Source of the DNA: Acrocarpospora catenulata
GTDB taxonomy: Bacteria; Actinomycetota; Actinomycetes; Streptosporangiales; Streptosporangiaceae
Assembly (NCBI RefSeq): GCF_018476525.1
Contig: NZ_JAHCST010000002.1
Location: 1 to 64,000 of the forward strand
Length of the DNA: 64,000 bases
Direction: 5' to 3'
Position 1 is the first letter of the stretch; every line of letters begins with the position of its first letter. Below are positions 1 through 16,300 of this stretch, one piece after another. Below the pieces are notes generated by a model. It searched no databases, was not told the DNA's origin, and saw only the letters and a program-made list of their open reading frames with translations. Both the position numbers and the translations under genes were made by a program.

Positions 1-33
1 GAACTGACGGCCGACGTGGTCAGGAGACGTTGA
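1..33 (+). other. Possible 3' end of an upstream gene
   Basis: Frame 1 from the left edge reads ten residues (ELTADVVRRR) and ends at a TGA that overlaps the ATG at 33. Codons end mostly in G or C, as expected of coding DNA here. The fragment is too short to identify; LacI-type regulators often end with a similar hydrophobic-basic tail, but that is only a guess. Confidence 0.3.
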
Positions 34-662
34 TGCGCGACGAATTCGAGCGGAACCTGGAGTCCGGCACCGGCAGCAACACCGCTACCATCTACTACGG
101 CACCTCGTGGACCACGGCGAACATCCACTATCAGCCGTCGGGTGGGTCCTGGACCGCCGTACCGGGCGTCGCCATGGACGAGACCGCCTGCACCGGATGG
201 AAGAAGAAGACCATCAACCTCGCAGCGGCGACCAGCCTGAAGGCCGCCTTCAACAACGGCGCCGGCACCTGGGACAACAACGGCGGCGCGGACTACACGA
301 TCGGCACCGGGGTCAGCCGGGTGAGCGGCGGCACGGTGACCGCCGGCAACCCGTGTGACAGCACCGGCGCCGTCTCCGCCACGTTCAACGCCACCGCCAC
401 CACCTCCTGGGGCCAGAACGTCTTCGTGGTCGGCAACCTGGCCGCCCTCGGCTCCTGGAACCCGGCCAACGCCGTCCCGATGTCGGCGACCGCGTACCCG
501 ACCTGGTCGGCGGCCGTCTCCCTGCCGGGCAACACGGCGGTCGAGTACAAGTACCTCAAGAAGAACCCCGACGGCTCGATCACCTGGGAGAACGGCGCCA
601 ACCGCACGTTCACCACGCCGTCCGGCCCCGCCTCGATCACCCGCACCGACACCTGGCGCTGA
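33..662 (+). CDS. Starch-binding CBM25-CBM20 protein without signal peptide or catalytic domain
   Basis: Contains two starch-binding modules and nothing else. Residues about 15-105 form a CBM25-like repeat (IYYGTSW, ANIHY, GTWDNN) clearly related to the two CBM25 copies in the next gene. Residues about 110-209 form a CBM20-like module (VFVVGNLAALGSWNP, YKYLKK, WENGANR). Such modules normally end secreted amylases, but this ORF has no signal peptide and no GH13 domain. The ATG at 33 has a fair ribosome site (AGGAG at 22-26). The frame is also open to the left edge, so it may instead be the 3' part of a longer amylase, or a frameshift or deletion remnant of one. A hairpin terminator follows. 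Starch binding is well supported; whether it is an independent gene is not. Confidence 0.6.
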   Translation: MRDEFERNLESGTGSNTATIYYGTSWTTANIHYQPSGGSWTAVPGVAMDETACTGWKKKTINLAAATSLKAAFNNGAGTWDNNGGADYTIGTGVSRVSGGTVTAGNPCDSTGAVSATFNATATTSWGQNVFVVGNLAALGSWNPANAVPMSATAYPTWSAAVSLPGNTAVEYKYLKKNPDGSITWENGANRTFTTPSGPASITRTDTWR

Positions 663-671
663 CCACGATCT

Positions 672-706
672 CCTGCCCCGGGCTTCCTGACCTCGCCCGG
701 GGCAGG
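672..706 (+). terminator. Hairpin terminator after the CBM protein
   Basis: Perfect 12-bp inverted repeat (CCTGCCCCGGGC at 672-683, complement at 695-706) with an 11-nt loop, ten bases after the stop codon. No U-tract follows, which is usual for high-GC actinomycetes. It separates this gene from the amylase at 732. Confidence 0.6.
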
Positions 707-731
707 CCCTCACCTGACCTGAGGACCCGTC

Positions 732-3470
732 ATGAAACATGTCCGGCTTGCCATACTCGCCGTGATCGCCCTGTTACTCCCACTCATTCCGGCCATCGCC
801 TTCGCGGCCAACAGCGCGACCGTCTTCTACCAGAGCTCGTGGAGCACCACCAACATCCACTACGGCATCGGCGGAACCTGGACCACGGTGCCCGGCCTGC
901 CGATGGAGCCCGCCTGCACGGGGTGGGTCAAGCGAACCGTCGACCTCGGCACCGCGACCACCTTCCAGGTGACCTTCAACAACGGTTCCGGCACCTGGGA
1001 CAACAACAACGGCGCCAACTACACCCTCGGCACGGGGAACGTGACCGTGGCCAACCGGGTGATCGGCTCCGGTGATCCCTGCACCGGGACCAACGCGGCC
1101 GAGGTCTACTACTACACGCGGACCCGCGGGTGGACCACGACCAACATCCACTACGGCATCGGCGGGACCTGGACCGCGGTGCCCGGCGTGCCGATGAACG
1201 AGTCCGCCTGTGCCGACTGGGTCCGGCGCACGGTCAACCTCGGCACCGCGACCACCTTCCAGGTGACCTTCAACAACGGTTCCGGCACCTGGGACAACAA
1301 CAACGGCGCCAACTACACCCTCGGCACCGGCCGCACCACCGTCCGGGACGGCGTGGTGACCGGGTCGGCCCCGAACCCCTGCCCAACCGCCTCCCCGTCC
1401 CCCAGCCCGTCACCGTCACCCAGCCCGTCACCGTCACCGAGCCCGTCACCGAGCCCCTCCCCGTCCCCGTCCCCCAGCCCCTCGCCGTCGCCCACCGCGC
1501 AGCCCGGTACGCCCCTGGGCGGCGATCCTCGCGAGGACAGCATCTACTTCGTCATGACCGCCCGCTTCAACGACGGCGACAGCGGCAACAACCGGGGCGG
1601 CAGCCAGCACGTCAAATCCGGCAACGCCGCCAACGACGACCCGATGTTCCGCGGCGACTTCAAGGGCCTCATCGACAAGCTCGACTACGTCAAGGCCCTC
1701 GGCTTCTCCGCAATCTGGATCACCCCGGTCGTGCTGAACCGCTCCGACTACGACTTCCACGGCTACCACGGCTGGGACTTCTACCGCGTCGACACCCGCC
1801 TGGAGTCCCCCGGCGCCACCTACCAGGACCTCATCAACCAGGCCCACGCCAAGGGCATCAAGATCTACCAGGACGTCGTCTACAACCACAGCTCCCGCTG
1901 GGGCGCCAAGGGCCTGTTCGTCCCGCCCGTCTACGGCGTCCGCGACAGCCAGTGGAGCTGGCTCTACTCGCCCAAGGTCAACGGCCGCGCCTACGACCCG
2001 ATGGTCGAGCACCAGGGCGACGACCCCGCCCTCACTCCGGCCCAGAACGCCCTCGCCAAGGGCAGGCCGTACAACGGGGACCTGTGGTCGACCGAGGAAC
2101 CGGCCGGGAACACCTGCCGGAACTGGGGCCAGCCCACCCAGTACTCCAGCCCGGAAGGGTTCCGCATCTACAACTGCCAGTGGCCGAACCCGACCTCGGG
2201 CATGTTCCCCGCGCAGTACTACCACCAGTGCTGGATCGGCAACTGGGAGGGCGAGGACGCCCGCAGCTGCTGGCTCCACGACGACCTGGCCGACTTCAAC
2301 ACCGAAAGCGCGGCCGTGCAGGAGTACCTGATCAACGCCTACAACAAGTACATCGACATGGGCGTGGACGGCTTCCGCGTGGACACCGCCGTGCACGTGC
2401 CCCGGGTCACCTGGAACCGCCGGTTCCTGCCCGCGCTGCGCCAGCACGCCGTCGAGAAGTTCGGCCCGGAGAAGGCCAAGGACTTCTACGTGTTCGGCGA
2501 GGTGGCCGCGTTCGTGCACGACAAGTGGAACCGCGGCTCGGTCAACCACTCGGCCCAGTTCTTCACCTGGAAGGAGCGCCGCGACTACAGCCCCGACGAC
2601 GTGACGGCGGCCATCGAGCAGTTCAACTACGAGAACCTGATGGGCACCGCGAACCAGCCCACCAGCGACAACGCCTTCCTGCGGGGCAACGCCTACCACG
2701 CTCCCGACCACACGAAGTTCAGCGGCATGAACGTCATCGACATGCGGATGCACATGAACTTCGGGGAGGCGTCGAACGCGTTCAACAACGGCCGTGACTC
2801 CGACAACAGCTACAACGACGCCACCTACAACGTCGTCTACGTGGACTCGCACGACTACGGTCCGAACAAGTCCACCGTGCGGTTCGCCGGCGGCACCGAC
2901 GCCTGGGCCGAGAACATGTCGCTGATGTGGACCTTCCGCGGCATCCCGACGCTCTACTACGGCTCGGAGATCGAGTTCCAGGCGGGCAAGCCGATCGACT
3001 GCGGCCCGACCTGCCCGCTGGCCACCACCGGCCGCGCGTACTACGGCGACAAGATCGCCGGAACCGTCACCGCGACCGGCTTCGGGGTGGTCGGCAGTGC
3101 GTCGGGGCCGGTGGCGACCACCCTTGAGCAACCGCTGGTCAAACACCTCCAGCGGCTCAACCAGATCCGCCGTGCCGTCCCGGCGCTGCAGAAGGGCCAG
3201 TACTCCACCGAGGGCGTGTCCGGCCAGATGGCCTTCAAGCGGCGGTTCACCGAGGGCGCCGTGGACAGCTTCGTGCTGGTGACCGTCTCCGGGTCCGCCA
3301 CCTTCACCGGCATCCCGAACGGCACCTACACCGACGCCGTCACCGGCGACGTCAGGACGGTGAGCAACGGCACCCTCAGCGTCTCGCTGTCCGGCAAGGG
3401 CAACCTCCGGGCGTACGTGCTGAACTCCACCGTCGGGAAGGTCGGCGCGACCGGCCCCTACCTTCGCTGA
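732..3470 (+). CDS. Secreted GH13 alpha-amylase-family enzyme with two CBM25 modules
   Basis: Extracellular starch or alpha-glucan hydrolase of 912 aa. A signal peptide (MKHVRLAILAVIALLLPLIP..AIAFA, residues 1-26) precedes two CBM25 modules (about 27-120 and 122-215). A Pro-Ser linker of about 35 residues (216-253) and a GH13 TIM barrel (about 260-830) with a C-terminal beta domain follow. Conserved GH13 regions are visible: QDVVYNHS (region I), GFRVDTAVH with nucleophile D551, FGEVAAF with acid/base E590, and VDSHD with D708. Region IV has Ser where most family members have Asn (VDNHD). The barrel resembles the secreted neopullulanase/cyclodextrinase-type branch, but substrate preference cannot be read from sequence. 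The ATG at 732 leads straight into a good signal peptide. A strong hairpin lies 20 bp after the stop. Confidence 0.93.
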   Translation: MKHVRLAILAVIALLLPLIPAIAFAANSATVFYQSSWSTTNIHYGIGGTWTTVPGLPMEPACTGWVKRTVDLGTATTFQVTFNNGSGTWDNNNGANYTLGTGNVTVANRVIGSGDPCTGTNAAEVYYYTRTRGWTTTNIHYGIGGTWTAVPGVPMNESACADWVRRTVNLGTATTFQVTFNNGSGTWDNNNGANYTLGTGRTTVRDGVVTGSAPNPCPTASPSPSPSPSPSPSPSPSPSPSPSPSPSPSPSPSPTAQPGTPLGGDPREDSIYFVMTARFNDGDSGNNRGGSQHVKSGNAANDDPMFRGDFKGLIDKLDYVKALGFSAIWITPVVLNRSDYDFHGYHGWDFYRVDTRLESPGATYQDLINQAHAKGIKIYQDVVYNHSSRWGAKGLFVPPVYGVRDSQWSWLYSPKVNGRAYDPMVEHQGDDPALTPAQNALAKGRPYNGDLWSTEEPAGNTCRNWGQPTQYSSPEGFRIYNCQWPNPTSGMFPAQYYHQCWIGNWEGEDARSCWLHDDLADFNTESAAVQEYLINAYNKYIDMGVDGFRVDTAVHVPRVTWNRRFLPALRQHAVEKFGPEKAKDFYVFGEVAAFVHDKWNRGSVNHSAQFFTWKERRDYSPDDVTAAIEQFNYENLMGTANQPTSDNAFLRGNAYHAPDHTKFSGMNVIDMRMHMNFGEASNAFNNGRDSDNSYNDATYNVVYVDSHDYGPNKSTVRFAGGTDAWAENMSLMWTFRGIPTLYYGSEIEFQAGKPIDCGPTCPLATTGRAYYGDKIAGTVTATGFGVVGSASGPVATTLEQPLVKHLQRLNQIRRAVPALQKGQYSTEGVSGQMAFKRRFTEGAVDSFVLVTVSGSATFTGIPNGTYTDAVTGDVRTVSNGTLSVSLSGKGNLRAYVLNSTVGKVGATGPYLR
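944..1327 (+). repeat. 90-bp perfect direct repeat in the CBM25 tandem
   Basis: Bases 944-1033 and 1238-1327 are identical (offset 294 bp, 98 codons), covering the strand FNNGSGTWDNNNGANYTLGT of each CBM25. Sequence on either side is diverged. This points to a recent in-gene duplication or gene conversion and offers a site for recombinational gain or loss of one module. Confidence 0.85.
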
Positions 3471-3490
3471 CCCGTCCGTCGAAACGATCA

Positions 3491-3517
3491 GGGCCACTCC
3501 GGCTGCCGGAGTGGCCC
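3491..3517 (+). terminator. Hairpin terminator after the amylase
   Basis: Perfect 12-bp inverted repeat (GGGCCACTCCGG at 3491-3502, complement at 3506-3517) with a 3-nt loop, 20 bp past the amylase stop. Confidence 0.7.
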
Positions 3518-3530
3518 GCTGACCTGCCAA

Positions 3531-3550
3531 CTTTGAGAGGTCCTTGAGAA
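3531..3550 (+). promoter_or_regulatory. TTGAGA direct repeat upstream of the sensor kinase
   Basis: The hexamer TTGAGA occurs at 3533-3538 and 3544-3549, an 11-bp (one helical turn) spacing. Same-face direct repeats of this kind are typical of OmpR/PhoB-family response-regulator sites. It lies 44-61 bp upstream of the kinase ATG, so autoregulation by the cognate regulator is plausible. Assignment is from pattern only. Confidence 0.35.
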
Positions 3551-4908
3551 TGTCACGAAGGGATCATGGGATCGCCGTGAGTAGCCTCAAGGGATGTCCC
3601 TCCCCTGGTGGCGTACCCGGTCGATTCGCGGGCGGCTGACCCTTGGCGCGATGGTGATCGCCGTTCTCGTGCTCATTCCCATCGCCATCGCCGCCGATCT
3701 TGCTGTCCGCTATTACATCTCCCAGCTGGCGTGGGACGAAACCACCACCGCCGCCTCCGGGGTCGTGTCGAAGATCCAGAGCGGGCATCTCACCACCCCG
3801 ATCCCGGCCAACGGCCCGATCAACTTGATCCAAGCCGTGGCGCCCGGCGGGCGGATCGTGGCCACCACCAACGCGGCCCGCGACCTGCCCGCGCTGAGCC
3901 CGGTCTGGCCGAGCCCGCAGAACCGGATCCAGATGCTCGTCTCCTGCCCGTTGCCCGGTGACGGCTGCATCTACGTCACCGCGATCCGCGCCGACGTCAC
4001 CCCCGGCTCCCTCGTCGTGTACGCGGGCCGGGAGACCCCGCTCATGGTGCGCAGTCGCGTGCTGGCCGCCGCCCTCACCGCCCAGGTGCTGCTGCTGACC
4101 GCGTTCATCGGCTGGGTGGCCTGGAAGATAGCCGGGCGGGTGCTGCGCCCGGTGGATGACATCCGCCAGGAGCTGGCCGAGCTGACCGAGCGGAACCTCA
4201 ACCGGCGGGTGCCCGTGCCGGCCGGGAGCGACGAGCTCGCCAGGCTGGCCATGACCGCCAACCGCGCGCTGGACCGGCTGGAGGACGCGATGGAACGGCA
4301 GCGCCAGTTCGCCGCCGACGCCTCGCACGAGCTGCGCACGCCGATCGCCGGCATCCGCGCCCAGCTGGAGAGCGGCCTGCTGCACCACGAGGACATGCCG
4401 GACGCGATCCGGGCGGCGCTGCGGGACACCGCCCGGCTGGAACTGATCGTCAACGACCTGCTCTTCCTGGCCAGGATCGGCTCCTCCCGGGCCGAGGCGC
4501 CGGAGGAGGTGGACCTGACCAACCTGGTCACCACCCATGTGGCCAACCGTCCGGCCCGGCTGCTCCCCAAACTCACCGCCGACCAGGACGTCCGGGTCTA
4601 CGGGGTGGAGTCGCAGCTGGCCAGGGCCCTCACCGAGCTGCTGGTGAACGCCGACCGGCACGCGGCCGGGTCGGTCTCGGTGGAGGTGCGCCGCCGCGGC
4701 GGGGAGGCCGTGGTCGTGGTGGCCAACGACGGGGAGCCCATCGCCGCGGCCGACCGGGAGCGCATCTTCGAACGCTTCACCCGGCTGGACAGCGCGCGCA
4801 GCCGGGACCGCGGCGGCACCGGTCTGGGCCTCGCCATCGTCCGGGAGGTGGTGGAGGCGCACGGGGGCACGGTGGCCGCCGAGAGCGACGGCCAGGGGGT
4901 GCGCTTCG

Positions 4909-10158
<5,250 letters not shown>

Positions 10159-10179
10159 GACATCCTCCGACAGGCTTAT

Positions 10180-10342
10180 CTGTAAAGATACTTTACAGTT
10201 TGCAAGTGATCGCTAGTGTGACACGTTCCACAAACCTCGCACAACCACTGAAAATGAGGGGTTGTCGGGTCCCGGCCGGACATGGTTCACTGACGCCGTT
10301 CGGAGATCTGTAAGCAAACTTTCCAGTAACAAACTTTCCAGT
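10180..10342. promoter_or_regulatory. Divergent control region of NRPS cluster 1
   Basis: Between the divergent starts at 10158 and 10357. A palindrome CTGTAAAG-ATA-CTTTACAG lies at 10180-10198. A 13-bp direct repeat CAAACTTTCCAGT lies at 10315-10327 and 10330-10342 (15-bp period), immediately before the GTG at 10357. All share the core ACTTT(A/C)CAGT, and two copies continue as TTTG. This looks like a multi-site operator for one regulator controlling both directions. The regulator gene is not evident in the window. Confidence 0.55.
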
Positions 10343-10356
10343 TTGGCGGTTCTCCC

Positions 10357-13300
10357 GTGTCACAGCCGCTCTCGTACGGCCAGGAACGGCTCTGGTTCCT
10401 GCATCGGCTCGACCCGCTGGACCACTCCTACAACACCTGCCATGCCGACCGGCTGCGCGGCCCGCTGGACCTGGACCGGCTGGCGGCGGCGTTCACCGCG
10501 GTGGCCACCCGGCAGGAGTCGCTCCGGACCTGCTTCACGGAGGTGGACGGGACGCCGGTCGCGGTGGTCCGCCCGCCCGCGCCCGTCCCGATCGCCGTGG
10601 TGGAGGCCGCCGACCTGGAAGCCGCCCGGCAGATCGTGTCCACGGCCGCCAACACACCCTTCGACCTGGCCACGCCGCCGCTGCGGGTGACACTGGTCCG
10701 GCTTTCGCCGGAGGACCACATCCTGGCGATCACCGTGCACCACATCATCGCCGACGGCATGTCGGCCGCCCTCCTCGTCACCGAACTGGCCGCCTGCTAC
10801 GCGGGCGAACAACTGCCGCCCCTCCCCCTCCAGTACGGCGACCACGCCCGGGCGGAACGCGCCAAAGGTGCCCCCGACGTCGGCCCGTGGGCGGCGGCGC
10901 TGGCCGGAACCCCGGTGCTGGAACTCCCCCTGGACCGTCCCCGGCCGCCGCAGCGCACCGGGCGGGGCGGCGAGGTCACCTTCACGCTCGACCCCGGCCT
11001 GGCCGCGGCGGTCGCCGAGCTGGCCAGGCGGCAGCGGTGCACGCCGTTCATGGTCTGGCTCACCGCGTACCAGGTGCTGCTGGCCCGGCACAGCGGGCAG
11101 GACGACTTCTGCGTGGGCTCGCCGGTGGCACGCCGGGACCGCACCGAGTTGGAGCCGCTGATCGGCCACCTGGCCGGAACCCTCCTGCTCCGCACCGACC
11201 TGGGCGGGAATCCAAGTTTCCTGGAGGCGCTGCGGCGCACCCGGCGCACGGTGATCGAGGCCATCGGTCAGGCGGACCTGCCGCTGGAGTTGCTCCTCGG
11301 GGCGCTGGACATCGAGCGGGACCTGAGCAGGACGCCGCTCTTCCAGACCATGTTCGCCCTGCACACCCAGATCGGTGAGAACGCCTCCGCCGGGCCGGTG
11401 CCGGGCACCGAGGCGACCCCGTTCGCGCCGGGCTGGCTGGCCGCCAGGACCGATCTGTCCCTGGACCTGTGGCCGGCCGCCGGGGGCGCGTTGCTCGGCT
11501 CGCTCATCTACAGCGCGGACCTGTTCGACCAGGCGACCGCCGACCGGCTGGCCGCGCGTTTCGCCGTGCTGGTCGAATCCGTCGTGGCCGACCCGGAGAC
11601 CCGGGTGGGCGATCTCGACCTGCTGCCAGAGGAGGAACGTTCCTGGCTGCTGTCGCGGGAACGGCCCGCCGAGGTCCCGCCGGTGACCCTGGCCGATCTG
11701 TTCCTGGCCCAGGCCGCCACCACCCCGGACGCGCTCGCGGTGGACGACTGGACGTACGCGGACCTGCTCGGCCGGGCCCAGGCACTGGCCGCCAGGCTGC
11801 GCGACAAGGGGGTCGGCCGGGGTTCGCTGGTCGCCGTGCAGGTCTCGCGCGGGCCGGGCATGCTGGCCGCCTTCCTCGGGGTGACCCTGTCCGGCGCGGC
11901 CTACCTGCCGGTGGACCCGGAGTATCCGCAGGCCCGGGTGGACTACGTGCTCGCCGACTCCGGGGCCGCCCTGACGCTGACCGACGCCGACCTGGAGGAC
12001 CCGTCAGGCGTGGGCACCCTCGACGCGCTGCCGGAGCCGGGGGACGTCGCGTACGTGCTCTACACCTCGGGGTCCACCGGGCGGCCGAAGGGCGTCGTGG
12101 TCCCGCACGGGGCCCTGACCAACCTGCTGCTGGCGATGAAGGAGCTGTTCGAGGCGGGGCCTGAGCACGCCTGGCTGGCGCTCACCTCCACGGCCTTCGA
12201 CATCTCGGCGGTGGAGCTGTTCCTGCCGCTGATCACCGGCGGGCGGGTGGTGGTCGCCTCCGCCGACCACGCCAGGGACGGGGTGGCGGCGGCCGAGCTG
12301 ATCCGGGCCACCGGGGCCACCCATGTGCAGGCCACGCCGTCGGGCTGGCGCATCCTGCTGACCGGCGACCTGCCCGAGGTGTGCGCGGTCACCGCCGGGG
12401 AGCCGCTGTCGCCCAAGCTGGCCAGGGAACTGCGGGCCCGCACCAACCGCCTGGTCAACGGCTACGGACCCACCGAGACGACGATCTACTCGACGGCCTG
12501 GGACGTCCCGGCCGACCCCGCCGAGATCACCATCGGCCATCCGGTGGCCAACACGGTCATTCACATCCTGGACAGAGCGGGGAACCTCGCCCCCATCGGC
12601 GTCCCGGGCGAGCTGGTCATCGGCGGGCTGGGCGTCACGAACGGCTACCTCGGCCGCCCGGAACTCACCGCCGAGCGTTTCGTCCCCGACGCGGACGGCA
12701 ACCGCCGGTACCGCACCGGCGACCTGGCCCGCTGGCGCCCCGACGGCACCATCGAGTTCCTCGGCCGCACCGACAACCAGATCAAACTCCGCGGCCACCG
12801 CATCGAACTCGGCGAGATCGAGGCGGTGCTGGAGCAGTTCCCCGGCGTACGGCAGGCGGTGGCGGCCGTCCGGGACGACACCCTGGTCGCCTTCGTCGTC
12901 CTGGCGGAGGGCTCCCCCGAGGACGTGCGGGCGCACGTGGCACGGTTCCTGCCCGGATACATGGTGCCCCGGCAGGTCGTGGCGCTGGACGCGCTGCCGA
13001 TGACCCCCAACGGCAAGATCGACCGCAAGGCGCTGCCCACGGCGGCGAGCGCCGCCCCCGCCGCCGCCCGGGTGGCCCCGCGGACCGCCACCGAACGGCT
13101 GGTGGCCGGGGTGTTCGCCGACGTGCTCGGCAGGACGGCCGGAGAGATCGGGGTGTTCGACGACTTCTTCGCGCTGGGCGGGCACTCGCTGCTGGCGACC
13201 ATGGTCGCCGCGCGGCTGCCCGTACGGGTGCCGGTGCGGGAGGTGTTCACCCGGCCGACCGCCGCCGCGCTGGCCGAGTTGCTGGACGGGCCCGCCGTAC

Positions 13301-16300
13301 CGGGGTTGGCGGGGCCGCGGCCACGGGAGGCCGGGACGGTTCCGCCGCTGTCGGCGGGGCAGGAGCGGCTCTGGTTCCTCAACCGGCTCTATCCGGAGAC
13401 CGACGCCGCCTTCAACATGTGGGTGGTCCGGCGGCTGCGCGGCCCGCTGGACGCCGACCGGCTGCGGGCGGCGTTCGCCGGGGTGGCCGCGCGGCACGAG
13501 AGCCTGCGCACCCGCTTCCCCGAGGTGGACGGCGGGCCGGTGGTGGTCATCGACCTGCCGGGCCCGGTGCCGGTCGAGTACCTGGAGCACGCCGATCCCG
13601 AGGCGGCCGTGGCGGAACGGGTGAACACCCCGTTCCAGCTCGCCGACCGGCCGCCGCTGCGGGTCACGCTGATCCGGCAGGCGGACGGCGAGCACGTGCT
13701 CTGCCTGGTGATGCACCACATCCTCGGCGACGGCTGGTCGCTCAACGTGCTCCTGGACGAGCTGGCCGACCTCTATTCCGGCCGCGCCCTGCCCCCGGTG
13801 CCGTTGCAGTTCGGCGACGTGGCCGCCTGGCAGCGGGCCCGCGACACCGACGGGCTGCTGGCGTACTGGCGGGAACGGCTGGCCGAGCCGACCCCGCTCG
13901 ACCTGCCCACCGACCGCCCCCGTACGGCGGGCAGCGCGGGCCGGGGCGCTACCGTCACCTTCACGCTGGACCCGGCGACCGCCGAGGCGCTGGCCGCGGC
14001 CGGCCGGCGGAACGGGGCCACGCTCTTCATGACCCTGCTCGCCGCCTACCAGGTGCTGCTGGCCCGGCACAGCGGCCAGGACGACATCCTGGTCGGCACC
14101 TCCAACGCGGGCCGGGACACCCTGGCCCTGGAGTCGGTGATCGGTTACCTCACCGACATCCTCGTGCTCCGCGGCGACCTCGGCGGCGACCCGCTCTTCA
14201 GCGACCTGCTCCGGGCCACCCGGACCACCGTGCTGGACGCCTTCGCCCACCAGGGCATCCCGTTCGAGGACCTGGTCAAGACCCTCCAGCTGGAACGGGA
14301 CCTGACGCGCACCCCGGTGTTCCAGACGATGGCCATCCTGCACACCGAGGACTCCGGGCACGAGCCGAAGCCGTTCGACGGGCTGGCGGTGGCGGGTTTC
14401 CCCGGGGGGCACAGCCAGGCCAAGTTCGACGTGATGCTGGAGGCCTGGCACGACGACGGTGCGGAGCTGCTGGTGCAGCTGGAGTACGACACCGCGCTGT
14501 TCGACGCGGCGACCGTGGCGGCGATGGCGGACCGGTTCGCGCTGCTGCTGCGCGCGGTGGCGGCCGATCCTGACCGGCGCCTGTCGGCGTTGCCGATGCT
14601 GACGGAGCAGGACTCGGCCTTCCTGGCGAAGGTCTCCGAAGGGCCCGCGCTCGACGCGACTCCCCCGCGTTTCATGGACCTCTGGGCTTCCAGCGTCCTG
14701 AAATTTCCGGATTCGGTGGCTGTTAGTTGTGGGGATCGGCAGGTCACCTATCGTGAGCTGGCCGCGATGGTGGATCCCAGTGGTCCGGCGGGGATCCGGG
14801 AGGTGTCCCTGGAGCGGTCGCCGGAGGGCGTCGCGGCGTTGCTCAGCGCCTGGGCCTCGGGGGCCGCGTACCTGCCGATCGACGAGACCCTGCCCCCGGA
14901 GCGCGCTGGGTTCATGCGGTCGGAGGCGGCAGGCTTCACGGGTGAGGACGCCGCGTACGTCATCTACACCTCCGGTTCCACCGGCACCCCCAAAGGCGTG
15001 GTCGTCGGCCAGGACGCGCTGGCCGCCCGGATCGCCTGGATGACCTCGGCGTACGGCCTGCGGCCGAGCGACCGGATCGTGCAGTTCGCGGCGCTCAGCT
15101 TCGACACCCACGCCGAGGAGATCTTCCCCGCGCTGGCCGCCGGGGCCACCCTGGAACTGCTCCCGGACGGCGCGGTCACCCTGCCCGACGTGCTGGCCGT
15201 CCGGCCGGAGATCACCGTCCTGGACCTGCCCACCGCGTACTGGCACCACCTGGTGGGCCAGCTCGACGACATCGCCTGGCCGCCGGGCCTGCGGCTGGTC
15301 ATCCTCGGCGGCGAGGAGGCCCGGCCGGCCGCCCTGGCCCGCTGGCACGCCCGGTTCGGCGACCGCGTCCGGGTGGTCAACACCTACGGCCCCACCGAGG
15401 CCACCGTCATCGCCACCGCGACCGACCTGACCCCGGGCGATCCCGAGGCTCGGCTGCCGATCGGCAGGCCCGTCGCCGGGACCCTCGTGCGGGTGCTCGA
15501 CCAGGCCGGATGCCCGGTGCCGCCGGGCGCGCCCGGGGAGCTGTGCATCGGCGGTGCCGGGCTGGCCCGCGGCTACCTGCGCCGCCCGGAACTGACCGCC
15601 GAACGGTTCGTGTCCGACCCGTGGGGGACGCGGGGTGCCCGGCTCTACCGCACCGGGGACCGGGCCCGCTGGCGGCGGGACGGGCAGCTGGAGTTCCTGG
15701 GCCGGACCGACGACCAGCTCAAGATCCGCGGCTACCGGGTGGAACCCGGCGAGGTCGAGTCCCGCCTGCTCGCCCACCACCGGGTACGGCAGGCGGCGGT
15801 GACCGCGCTCGACGACCGGCTCGTGGGTTACGTGGTGGGCGACGCCGGGGGTGACGAGCTCGCGGAGTTCCTGCGCGGGGGGCTTCCGGCGTACATGGTC
15901 CCTTCGGTCTGGGTGGAGCTGGCGGAGCTGCCGCTGACCCGGCACGGGAAGGTGGACCGGCGGGCGTTGCCGTACCCGGAAATGGGCGGGCAGGGTGAAC
16001 GGGTCGCGCCGCGCACGGACGCGGAGCAGCTGGTGGCCGAGGTGTACGGCGAGGTGCTCGGGCTGACCGAGGTGGGCGCGCTGGACGACTTCTTCGCCAT
16101 CGGCGGCCACTCGCTGCTGGCTGCCAGGGTCATCGCCCGGCTGCGCGCCATCACCGGGGTGGAGGTGCCGATCCGGACCATGTTCGACGGGCCCGAGGTG
16201 GCCGCGCTGGCCGAGGCCGTGGAGAACCTGCTGGTCGCGGAGCTCACCGAGCTGTCCGACGAAGAGGCGGCGCGGCTGGTGCACGGCCGCGCCGAAGAGT

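Noticed and set aside
1393-1500. Short tandem repeat that might suggest a CRISPR or VNTR
   Set aside because: It encodes the Pro-Ser linker of the amylase in frame; unit length is 6 bp with no spacers.
1446-3530. 694-codon open frame antisense to the amylase
   Set aside because: Opposite strand carries a complete GH13 enzyme; the antisense product is Val/Gly/Arg-rich without motifs.
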